The notes beneath the pieces are model-generated. The model searched no databases. It worked only from the letters and a program-made list of their open reading frames with translations, and was not told where the DNA came from. Both the position numbers and the translations under genes were made by a program. 64,000 nt of DNA from Bacillota bacterium (GTDB lineage Bacteria; Bacillota; UBA4882; UBA10575): NCBI GenBank assembly GCA_012727425.1, contig JAAYHQ010000057.1:18688-82687 (forward strand), in the 5' to 3' direction. How positions within the stretch are numbered: the first letter of the stretch is position 1; every line of letters starts with the position of its first letter. Below are positions 26,025 through 32,088 of this stretch, piece by piece.

Positions 26025-27116
26025 CTAACTGTGGATCAAACGGTGTAAAATATCGTTGCGCAGGTGGGTGATTTGGTGAAAATTCATGCTGTCGAGGTAA
26101 AGTTTTTCAAGGTCAGCATGGAGTTTTTTTGCTTTATTCAACCAATTGATGGCTCTGGCCCAAAGGTCCAAGAAGACAAGGCGGGCTTCTTTCACGATCG
26201 CACTGTATAAGTTCTGCTCGGGCTTGAGGAAAGTATCCGTCGCGATGTAACGGCATTGACGATCTCCGGGGGGCGAATATTTATGGGGCCAGGTCGAGGT
26301 GAAGACGGCGGTTTTCAAATCCGGGAACCAAAGGTGTTCGTATTTGGCCGGATCAAGGGCACAATGGAAAACTTCGACCGCCAGACCGCGGTCGACCGCC
26401 GTGGTGACCAGACGCTTTAAAATTTCCGCCCGTCCCGTGCCGGGTGGCCCATCCAGGATATATATGCGGGAGGCCGCTTGACCGAGGGAGTCTAAAAAAT
26501 GAACGGGACCATCAGCCGTAATGGCGCTGGCAAACAGGTGACGGAGCCGCCCTTTTTCCCCGGTCGGGCGGCGGTTGGTGAAGAGGTCCGCCTGTAGCTC
26601 ATGCAGAACAGTAAGCCAGGCCTGCTGGTCTAAACAGGAATAATTGGTTTTCCGCCAATTCCGGTACACCGCGAGGGCGGCATTTAAATAGACATAAGCC
26701 CGCTCGAAGCAGGCTTTCTTTTGTTGCGCGGTGGCCAGGATCGGCCCTTGCTTGGCTTTAAGGTCTTCCAAGTTCCAAAAGGCACCGAGGTTGATGATCT
26801 CATCGACCACTCCCGGATGGACCGGGTCGATGGTGTGGGGGGCCGTACCATCAAGAAAAGCTGTTTTTAAAGCAGGAATCAGCAACCCGTCGAGGGAATG
26901 ATGATCTGATGAACAGTGAAGATACTCGAGATCAAAACCACGCCCAGCCAGTTCCGTACCGATTTGCTTCATAAAGGTTGATTTTCCCGTCCCCGGTCCG
27001 CCTTTTAAAATATAAAGGCGGTTCGGGTCGGGACCAACCACCTGATCATAAAAGGAATAGAAACCGACGCCGGTATTTCCCCCGGCAAAAAAATGCCGGA
27101 TGCGACCTGTCTTCAA
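26025..27116 (-). CDS. Twin P-loop ATPase-like protein of unknown function (PRK06851 type)
   Basis: A 363-residue conserved Firmicutes-type protein built from two similar halves. The first has a complete Walker A, GGPGTGKST (residues 39-47). The second begins near residue 220 with DGPPGTGRAE, in which the Walker lysine is Arg and the Ser/Thr is Ala, so it probably does not bind ATP normally. Each half continues with a matching EYLHCSSD/EVFHCALD strand and a CxxD- or H-containing motif. I do not know its role; families of this kind are often found in spore-formers. It is divergent from the resA-ccdA pair. Confidence 0.75.
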   Translation of the reverse strand: MKTGRIRHFFAGGNTGVGFYSFYDQVVGPDPNRLYILKGGPGTGKSTFMKQIGTELAGRGFDLEYLHCSSDHHSLDGLLIPALKTAFLDGTAPHTIDPVHPGVVDEIINLGAFWNLEDLKAKQGPILATAQQKKACFERAYVYLNAALAVYRNWRKTNYSCLDQQAWLTVLHELQADLFTNRRPTGEKGRLRHLFASAITADGPVHFLDSLGQAASRIYILDGPPGTGRAEILKRLVTTAVDRGLAVEVFHCALDPAKYEHLWFPDLKTAVFTSTWPHKYSPPGDRQCRYIATDTFLKPEQNLYSAIVKEARLVFLDLWARAINWLNKAKKLHADLEKLYLDSMNFHQITHLRNDILHRLIHS

Positions 27117-27179
27117 TTTAACCCCTCCCGGAACTATAGATATGATTTCGGCTTGGCCGGCGTGCCGGGGAAGAAAAGA

Positions 27180-27208
27180 TTGACAAAGGGTCTGATTTGC
27201 ATTATAGT
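27180..27208 (+). promoter_or_regulatory. Sigma-A promoter of resA
   Basis: Consensus TTGACA (27180-27185) and TATAGT (27203-27208) separated by 17 bases, 41 bases ahead of the resA start. Confidence 0.8.
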
Positions 27209-27249
27209 ATAGTATACCCAGTACCGTATATATGGGAGGTTAGACACCG

Positions 27250-27792
27250 ATGAAGAAAGGGAAAAAGAGGCTGTTCATTTTTGGTCTCCTGTTGGTCGTT
27301 CTGCTGGTCGTGGGCTTTAGTCTCGGTTTGGCCGGTAAAAAAGAACAAGAGGAGGAATTGCCGCGGGTGGGCGCGAAAGCCCCCAATTTCCAATTGACCG
27401 ACCTTGCCGGGCAAGTGGTGGAGTTAAAGGAAATTTACCAGAAAAACCAACTGACCATGGTTAATTTCTGGGCTACTTGGTGCCCACCTTGCCGCCGCGA
27501 GATTCCCGAATTTGTCCGGTTCTATCGGGACTACCGGGAGCAGGGCTTGGAGATTTTGGCGGTGAACACGTGGGAAGACAGTAGTCTGGAACAATTGCGG
27601 GCCTTTGTGGCCGCCGCGGAAATGGAGTTTCCGGTTCTCCAGGATGTAAAAGATCAAACTGCCGATAAATACTGGGTCCGGGCGGTTCCGACGACGGTCT
27701 TTATTGACCAGAACGGACGGATTCTCGAGATTTATATGGGGGCGCTTACTTACGGGCAGTTGCAGACCAGGCTGGAACGCTATCTACCGTAG
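27250..27792 (+). CDS. Thiol-disulfide oxidoreductase, ResA/TlpA-like
   Basis: A 180-residue thioredoxin-fold protein anchored by one N-terminal membrane segment (about residues 9-28), with the domain outside the membrane. The active site is WATWCPPCRREIPEF, and a cis-proline motif (AVPTTVFID) is present. ResA-type proteins reduce apocytochrome c or spore-coat or envelope disulfides using electrons from CcdA. The gene is 105 bases ahead of ccdA, which supplies exactly that function. RBS GGGAGG. Confidence 0.92.
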   Translation: MKKGKKRLFIFGLLLVVLLVVGFSLGLAGKKEQEEELPRVGAKAPNFQLTDLAGQVVELKEIYQKNQLTMVNFWATWCPPCRREIPEFVRFYRDYREQGLEILAVNTWEDSSLEQLRAFVAAAEMEFPVLQDVKDQTADKYWVRAVPTTVFIDQNGRILEIYMGALTYGQLQTRLERYLP

Positions 27793-27897
27793 GGGTGCAG
27801 GCGCTTTTGTTGGGTTAAGTTGGGTTAAATTGTGCACTAACGCCACAAGTTATATTTAGGTTTTCTTCGGAGGATGGAATGAAAGGAGGACCGGTCG

Positions 27898-28629
27898 ATG
27901 GAGAAGCCTGGTGTTTTCCTCTCTTTTTTCGCGGGCTTGCTCTCCTTTTTATCCCCGTGTGTTCTGGCTATGGCCCCCGGTTACCTGGCCGTGTTAACCG
28001 GGGCGCTGCCGACCGATGAGGAGTATGACCAGCAGCGGATGGTGAAGGTCGCCGCCGTTTTTATTCTCGGTTTTACCCTGGTCTTCGTGTTGCTGGGCGC
28101 GGCTTTTTCCGCTTTGGGGCAGTATCTTTCCGGGATCCGGGTGTTCTTTCTTAGAGCCGGGGGCGCGCTCCTTATTCTCCTGGGGCTGTCGCAATGGGGA
28201 ATACTGCGCGTCTTCCCTTTGCAGCAGGAGTTCCGTTTTCATTTTAAGAAGCCGCTGGTCGGAATCGCCGGCTGGTTTCTGGCGGGGGTCACTTTTGCCT
28301 TCGGGTGGACACCTTGTGTTGGACCGATCCTGGGCCTGATTTTGACCTTGGCCGGAACTTCAGGGCAGATTGCGACCGGGGTTTGGCTGCTTCTCGTTTA
28401 CTCGTTGGGTTTGGCGACCCCATTTTTCTTAATGGCATTGGCTTATCGCCGGTTCTACTTTTGGTCAAAAAAAATCAGCCGCTATGCCCGGGTCAGCACT
28501 TTCCTCTCCGGGTTACTCCTGGTCGGGGTGGGCGTTTTGCTTTTTACCGACCGTTTTACCCTGCTGTCCATGTATTTAAACCGGATTTTCGGCGGCCGCT
28601 CGCTGGAAGATCTATTGTGGACTAAATAA
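27898..28629 (+). CDS. ccdA: Cytochrome c biogenesis/thiol transporter CcdA
   Basis: Six-helix membrane protein of 243 residues that passes electrons from cytoplasmic thioredoxin to extracytoplasmic thioredoxin-like proteins. The two redox cysteines lie in the paired motifs SFLSPCVLAMAPGYL and FGWTPCVGPILG. AAAGGAGGA gives the start. Its end overlaps the converging small minus-strand gene by 8 bases. With resA it forms a complete extracytoplasmic thiol-reduction pair; no cytochrome c maturation genes are nearby, so a role in spore or envelope thiol chemistry is plausible. Confidence 0.93.
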   Translation: MEKPGVFLSFFAGLLSFLSPCVLAMAPGYLAVLTGALPTDEEYDQQRMVKVAAVFILGFTLVFVLLGAAFSALGQYLSGIRVFFLRAGGALLILLGLSQWGILRVFPLQQEFRFHFKKPLVGIAGWFLAGVTFAFGWTPCVGPILGLILTLAGTSGQIATGVWLLLVYSLGLATPFFLMALAYRRFYFWSKKISRYARVSTFLSGLLLVGVGVLLFTDRFTLLSMYLNRIFGGRSLEDLLWTK

Positions 28630-28816
28630 AGTCCTCGTTGGCGATCGTCACCCAAAACGGATCTTTCGGTGGGTGGTGCGGATCGCGCAAAAAGGTCTTG
28701 ACCCAGAACTCATCCAGAGCACTGAGTTTGACTTCTGCTCCGAGCTGAGGAATGGTGGGGGGGACTAAATCCAGCGTGTATTGAAAGTGGCGGTGCTGAT
28801 GACGGGAACGGGACAC
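28622..28816 (-). CDS. Hypothetical small protein (64 aa)
   Basis: Small open frame with a good ribosome binding site (AGAGAGGTG, then GTG at 28816). The product is basic and histidine-rich at the N-terminus (SRSRHQHRHFQY) and acidic-aromatic at the end (DPFWVTIANEDFI). I recognise no family. It converges on ccdA and lies downstream of the long structured element at 28884-28994, which would be in its 5' leader. A minus-strand TATAAT lies at 29020-29025 without a good -35 box. Coding status is plausible, not certain. Confidence 0.45.
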   Translation of the reverse strand: MSRSRHQHRHFQYTLDLVPPTIPQLGAEVKLSALDEFWVKTFLRDPHHPPKDPFWVTIANEDFI

Positions 28817-28883
28817 TTGGCTCACCTCTCTTTTTAGAAAATATTAAAGTATAAATCGGTCGTCTCTAGCTACCACAGAATTA

Positions 28884-28994
28884 CGGCCAATGGCCGGTTG
28901 CTGTCCGCCTTTAGGGTTTGCCGCCCGCATTTGCCCCCGGGGCCGGCGGCAAAACACTGCTTGATCCCGGGGGAGCTTGCGGGCAGTTGCCGGC
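28884..28994. ncRNA. GC-rich structured element, candidate RNA
   Basis: Several nested inverted repeats: CGGCC-AAT-GGCCG at the 5' end; TTTGCCGCC (28917-28925) with GGCGGCAAA (28945-28953); and alternatively GCCCGC plus CCCCCGGG (28923-28941) with CCCGGGGG plus GCGGGC (28966-28984). The last two pairings exclude each other, as in a switch. It matches no riboswitch I know. The strand is undecided; the minus strand would place it in the leader of the 64-residue gene. The remainder of 28817-29272 is A/T-rich and holds the hairpin at 29098. Confidence 0.4.
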
Positions 28995-29097
28995 ATGAAA
29001 GACTTGGTAACTACACTCATTATACATTAAAGCTGGAAATCCTTTCCATAAAATCAACTTAATCTCGCGATAAAACTGTTTTAATTAAGGTTTGGAA

Positions 29098-29130
29098 AAA
29101 AGCCTTTGTCTGGTACAGACAAGGGCTTTT
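29098..29130. terminator. Long hairpin, terminator-like on both strands
   Basis: A 15-pair stem, AAAAGCC/TTTGTCTG against CAGACAAGGGCTTTT with one G-T pair and a GTA loop. On the plus strand TTTT follows, on the minus strand six T residues. No gene ends next to it. It may stop readthrough into cotJABC or act as its attenuator. Confidence 0.6.
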
Positions 29131-29272
29131 CTGCATTATTCGGGACTGCTGGTGGGACCGGAGCATTTTCCTGGTCCAAGGGGGGCCATTGTTTACGGAC
29201 AGGAATAGGATATAGTAATCCAAAACGACCGTTGGTGTTTGTTCTGGAGAACACAAAGGAGGGATTGCTCAG

Positions 29273-29419
29273 ATGTTCACACCCAACGACCAAATGCGTT
29301 TGGCCAGAGCATATGTTCCGTTTCAAATCTTCTCCAAACGACTGGACCCCATGGAAGGATTGCTGAAGGGAACCATCTTTCCCGAACTTTACTTTCCGTA
29401 CCGGGGACATAAAAGGTGA
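29273..29419 (+). CDS. cotJA: Spore coat protein CotJA
   Basis: A 48-residue protein fitting CotJA, with RLARAYVPFQ near the start and the end motif GTIFPELYFPYRG. CotJA, CotJB and CotJC form an inner spore-coat complex. The ATG at 29273 has AAAGGAGGG upstream. The short length is normal for the family. It precedes cotJB by 14 bases in the standard cotJABC order. Confidence 0.88.
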   Translation: MFTPNDQMRLARAYVPFQIFSKRLDPMEGLLKGTIFPELYFPYRGHKR

Positions 29420-29433
29420 AAGGAGCTTGGAAG

Positions 29434-29688
29434 ATGGATCGGGAACAGCTGTGCATGCTTAAAGAGTTAATGGCGCTCGAGTTTACGGTCTTGGAATTCC
29501 ACCTTTATCTGGATACCCATCCCACCGACCAGCGTGCGTTGATGGAATATAATTCCTTCGTCCAGCAACTTGCCGTTCTAAAACGACAATATCAGGACCG
29601 TTATGGCCCTTTGACCTGGCAGGAACCAAGCGCTTATCCCTGGCAATGGATCGATCAGCCCTGGCCTTGGGAAATCTGTTACGAATAG
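29434..29688 (+). CDS. cotJB: Spore coat protein CotJB
   Basis: An 84-residue CotJB. The family pattern is clear in EFTVLEFHLYLDTHP, the central QRALMEYN, and the aromatic tail WQWIDQPWPWE. The ATG at 29434 lies after AAAGGAG; the frame opens 18 bases earlier at a GTG overlapping cotJA. It is located between cotJA and cotJC, as in other spore-formers. Confidence 0.93.
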   Translation: MDREQLCMLKELMALEFTVLEFHLYLDTHPTDQRALMEYNSFVQQLAVLKRQYQDRYGPLTWQEPSAYPWQWIDQPWPWEICYE

Positions 29689-29701
29689 GGGGTTGTCATC
29701 A

Positions 29702-30274
29702 ATGTGGATTTATGAAAAAAAATTACAGTATCCGGCCAAGGTTGGGCGGGCGAATGTGCAAATGGCGAAGTACCTAATCACCCAATATGGAGGGCCCGAT
29801 GGGGAATTGGCCGCTTCCATGCGTTATCTGACCCAGCGTTATCATATGCCTACCCCCCAAGCTAAAGGGATCTTAACGGATATTGGCACGGAGGAACTGG
29901 CCCATCTGGAAATCATCGCCACCTTGGTGTATAAACTGATGGATCGGGCCTCCCTTGAGGAGATTAAAGCGGCCGGGTTAGGTGCCTACTACGCCGATCA
30001 TGACCGCGCTCTTTATTTTGTTAATGGTGAAGGGGTGCCGTGGACGGCGGCTTACATCCAATCAAAAGGGGATCCCGTTGCCGATCTCCATGAAGACATG
30101 GCGGCCGAGGAAAAAGCCCGGGCGACCTACGAATGGTTGATTGATCTCTCCGATGATCCGGACTTAAATGATACGCTCAAGTTTTTACGGGAAAGAGAGA
30201 TCGTCCACTTCCAGCGCTTTGGGGAAGCCCTCCAGATTGTCCAGGAGTACCTTGATACCAAGAAATATTTTTAA
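29702..30274 (+). CDS. cotJC: Spore coat protein CotJC, manganese-catalase-like
   Basis: A 190-residue ferritin-like protein of the Mn-catalase family. Metal-binding carboxylates and histidines are in GELAASMRYL, DIGTEELAHLEII and the second helix pair DLHEDMAAEEKARATYE and REIVHFQRFGEAL. It is thought to be a structural coat protein with possible peroxide-removing activity. The ATG at 29702 follows AGGGGGTT. Last gene of the cotJ operon. Confidence 0.94.
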   Translation: MWIYEKKLQYPAKVGRANVQMAKYLITQYGGPDGELAASMRYLTQRYHMPTPQAKGILTDIGTEELAHLEIIATLVYKLMDRASLEEIKAAGLGAYYADHDRALYFVNGEGVPWTAAYIQSKGDPVADLHEDMAAEEKARATYEWLIDLSDDPDLNDTLKFLREREIVHFQRFGEALQIVQEYLDTKKYF

Positions 30275-30278
30275 TCTT

Positions 30279-30302
30279 AAAACCGGCAGCGCCGGTTTTT
30301 TT
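30279..30302 (+). terminator. Terminator of cotJABC
   Basis: Stem AAAACCGGC/GCCGGTTTT with loop AGC, followed by T residues, 4 bases after the cotJC stop codon. Confidence 0.9.
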
Positions 30303-30401
30303 ATTGCTGACCAACAACAGATTGATTTTTTGCGGCGGGGTTGGGCAAGCTATACCCGAAGAAACTCCCGGACTTGCCCGGAGAAACTTGGAGGTGGCAA
30401 G

Positions 30402-30620
30402 GTGGCCAAAAGAAAACGGCCGGCCAACAAAAGAAAAAGCCAGCTGGAGAAGTTGAAATGGGAAGTGGCCGACCTTTTCGGGTTAGACGACGATCTCGCC
30501 CAGGGCGGTGACGAGCTGACGGTCTGCGAAGCGGGGAAAATCGGTGGCAATATGGTAAAAAAGCTTGTGGAGAAGGGGAAGGAAGCGCTCAAACAAGAAG
30601 CGGAGAATTCTGAAGAATAA
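30402..30620 (+). CDS. Small acid-soluble spore protein, alpha/beta type (divergent)
   Basis: A 72-residue basic protein. After a lysine/arginine-rich start, the helix LEKLKWEVADLFGL corresponds to the SASP region cleaved by the GPR protease (usual form xxFKYEIAxELG). The C-terminal helix EAGKIGGNMVKKLVEKGKEAL corresponds to the family motif xREAGxVGGxMVKKMI. Such proteins coat spore DNA and protect it from UV. Unusual are a Cys in place of the usual Arg before EAGKIGG and an acidic loop between the helices. GTG start at 30402 with GGAGGTGG upstream. It sits between cotJABC and miaB with its own terminator. Confidence 0.8.
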   Translation: MAKRKRPANKRKSQLEKLKWEVADLFGLDDDLAQGGDELTVCEAGKIGGNMVKKLVEKGKEALKQEAENSEE

Positions 30621-30636
30621 ACAATAAGTTAAAGTA

Positions 30637-30658
30637 AGGCCGGAAACGGCCTTTTTTT
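30637..30658 (+). terminator. Terminator of the SASP gene
   Basis: GGCCG-GAAA-CGGCC hairpin followed by seven T residues. Confidence 0.9.
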
Positions 30659-30722
30659 GTACGAACCGGCGGCAAAGATAATTGCTAAAACTTTCTTTTT
30701 ACGTTATCCTATAGTAAGGGTG

Positions 30723-32087
30723 ATGAAGTTGGAAAACTGCCGGAAGCACAAATATTACCTGCAAACCTTCGGTTGTCAGATGAACGTGCACGATTCGGAA
30801 AAAACCGCCGGGATTCTGGAGAAAGTAGGCTACACAAGAGCGGCCACAGCGGAAGAGGCCGATGTCATTCTCCTGAATACTTGCTGTGTCCGGGAGAATG
30901 CCGAAAACCGTTTATACGGGCATTTGGGTAATCTAAAACCCCTGAAGCAAAAAAACCCGGACCTGATCATCGGGGTGGGCGGTTGTATGGCCCAACTCCC
31001 TTCGGTACGGGAAAAGATTGCGGTGCATCACCCCCATATTGATCTGCTTTTTGGGGCCTTCAACCTCCATCAGCTCCCCGAACTGATCATGAAGATCAGA
31101 GAAACCGGCAGCCGGATCCTGGAGGTGCCCGGGGACGGCGAGGTCCAGGAGGACCTTCCGGTGAAACGGGAAAGCCCCTTCCAGGCTTGGGTAACAGTGA
31201 TCTACGGGTGCAATAATTTCTGCACCTACTGTATTGTTCCTTACGTCCGCGGCCGGGAAAAAAGCCGGCGTCCGGAGAAGATCCTGGCGGAGGTCCGCAG
31301 CCTGGCGGCCGCGGGGGTCAAGGAGGTTACCCTCCTTGGCCAAAACGTCAACAGTTATGGTCTGGATTTTCCGGCGGCCGAGCGGACGGATTTTGCCGAC
31401 CTCCTGGGTATGATCAATCAGGTCGAGGGGATTACTCGCATCCGGTTCCAGACTTCCCATCCCAAGGACCTTTCGGATAAATTAATCCGGCAAATGGCGG
31501 CGGCGGACAAGGTCTGCGAGCATCTCCACCTGCCGCTCCAAGCCGGGAGTGATAAAATTCTGCGGATGATGAACCGGAAATACACCCGCGATGACTATCT
31601 GCGACTGGTGGACAAGTTACGCGCCCACATTCCCGATCTGGCCCTCACCACCGACCTGATTGTTGGATTTCCCGGCGAGGAAGAGGCCGACTTCCAGGAC
31701 ACCCTGGATCTAGTGGAGAAGGTCGGTTTTGACGCCGCCTTTACCTTTGCCTATTCACCGCGGGTTGGTACCCAGGCTGCCAAGATGACCAACCAGGTGC
31801 CGGAGGAAGTGAAGATGGATCGTTTGTACCGGTTGATCGAGGTGGTGAATAAGCAGGCCAAAGCGGCCAACCAGCGTTTGGAGGGCAAGGTCGAAACGAT
31901 CTTGGTGGAGGGGCCCAGCCCGAAGCGGAAAGAGATCTTTACCGGACGGACCCGCAGCAATAAACTGGTGCTGTTTGCGCCGCCCGCTTCCGGTCCGGAA
32001 CTGGTTGGCACGGAGATTAAGGTTAAAATCAAGAAGGGCTTGACCCATACCTTGCAAGGGGAAGTCATCGACCGGGAGGTGTTCTGA
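30723..32087 (+). CDS. miaB: tRNA-2-methylthio-N6-dimethylallyladenosine synthase MiaB
   Basis: Radical-SAM methylthiotransferase, 454 residues from the ATG, which adds a methylthio group to i6A37 of tRNA. The N-terminal cluster cysteines are in TFGCQMN, LNTCCVREN and GVGGCMAQ. The radical-SAM cluster is YGCNNFCTYCIVPYVRGRE near residue 162, and a C-terminal TRAM domain follows. The start is uncertain: AAGGGTGAT is spaced best for the TTG at 30729, while ATG 30723 and an upstream TTG at 30657 are also in frame. It is in a run with miaA, its pathway predecessor, four genes downstream. Confidence 0.96.
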   Translation: MKLENCRKHKYYLQTFGCQMNVHDSEKTAGILEKVGYTRAATAEEADVILLNTCCVRENAENRLYGHLGNLKPLKQKNPDLIIGVGGCMAQLPSVREKIAVHHPHIDLLFGAFNLHQLPELIMKIRETGSRILEVPGDGEVQEDLPVKRESPFQAWVTVIYGCNNFCTYCIVPYVRGREKSRRPEKILAEVRSLAAAGVKEVTLLGQNVNSYGLDFPAAERTDFADLLGMINQVEGITRIRFQTSHPKDLSDKLIRQMAAADKVCEHLHLPLQAGSDKILRMMNRKYTRDDYLRLVDKLRAHIPDLALTTDLIVGFPGEEEADFQDTLDLVEKVGFDAAFTFAYSPRVGTQAAKMTNQVPEEVKMDRLYRLIEVVNKQAKAANQRLEGKVETILVEGPSPKRKEIFTGRTRSNKLVLFAPPASGPELVGTEIKVKIKKGLTHTLQGEVIDREVF

Positions 32088-32088
32088 T

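Noticed and set aside
28884..28994. Cobalamin riboswitch
   Set aside because: Some strings recall the B12 box, but the required core sequences are not present in order on either strand and no B12-related gene follows.
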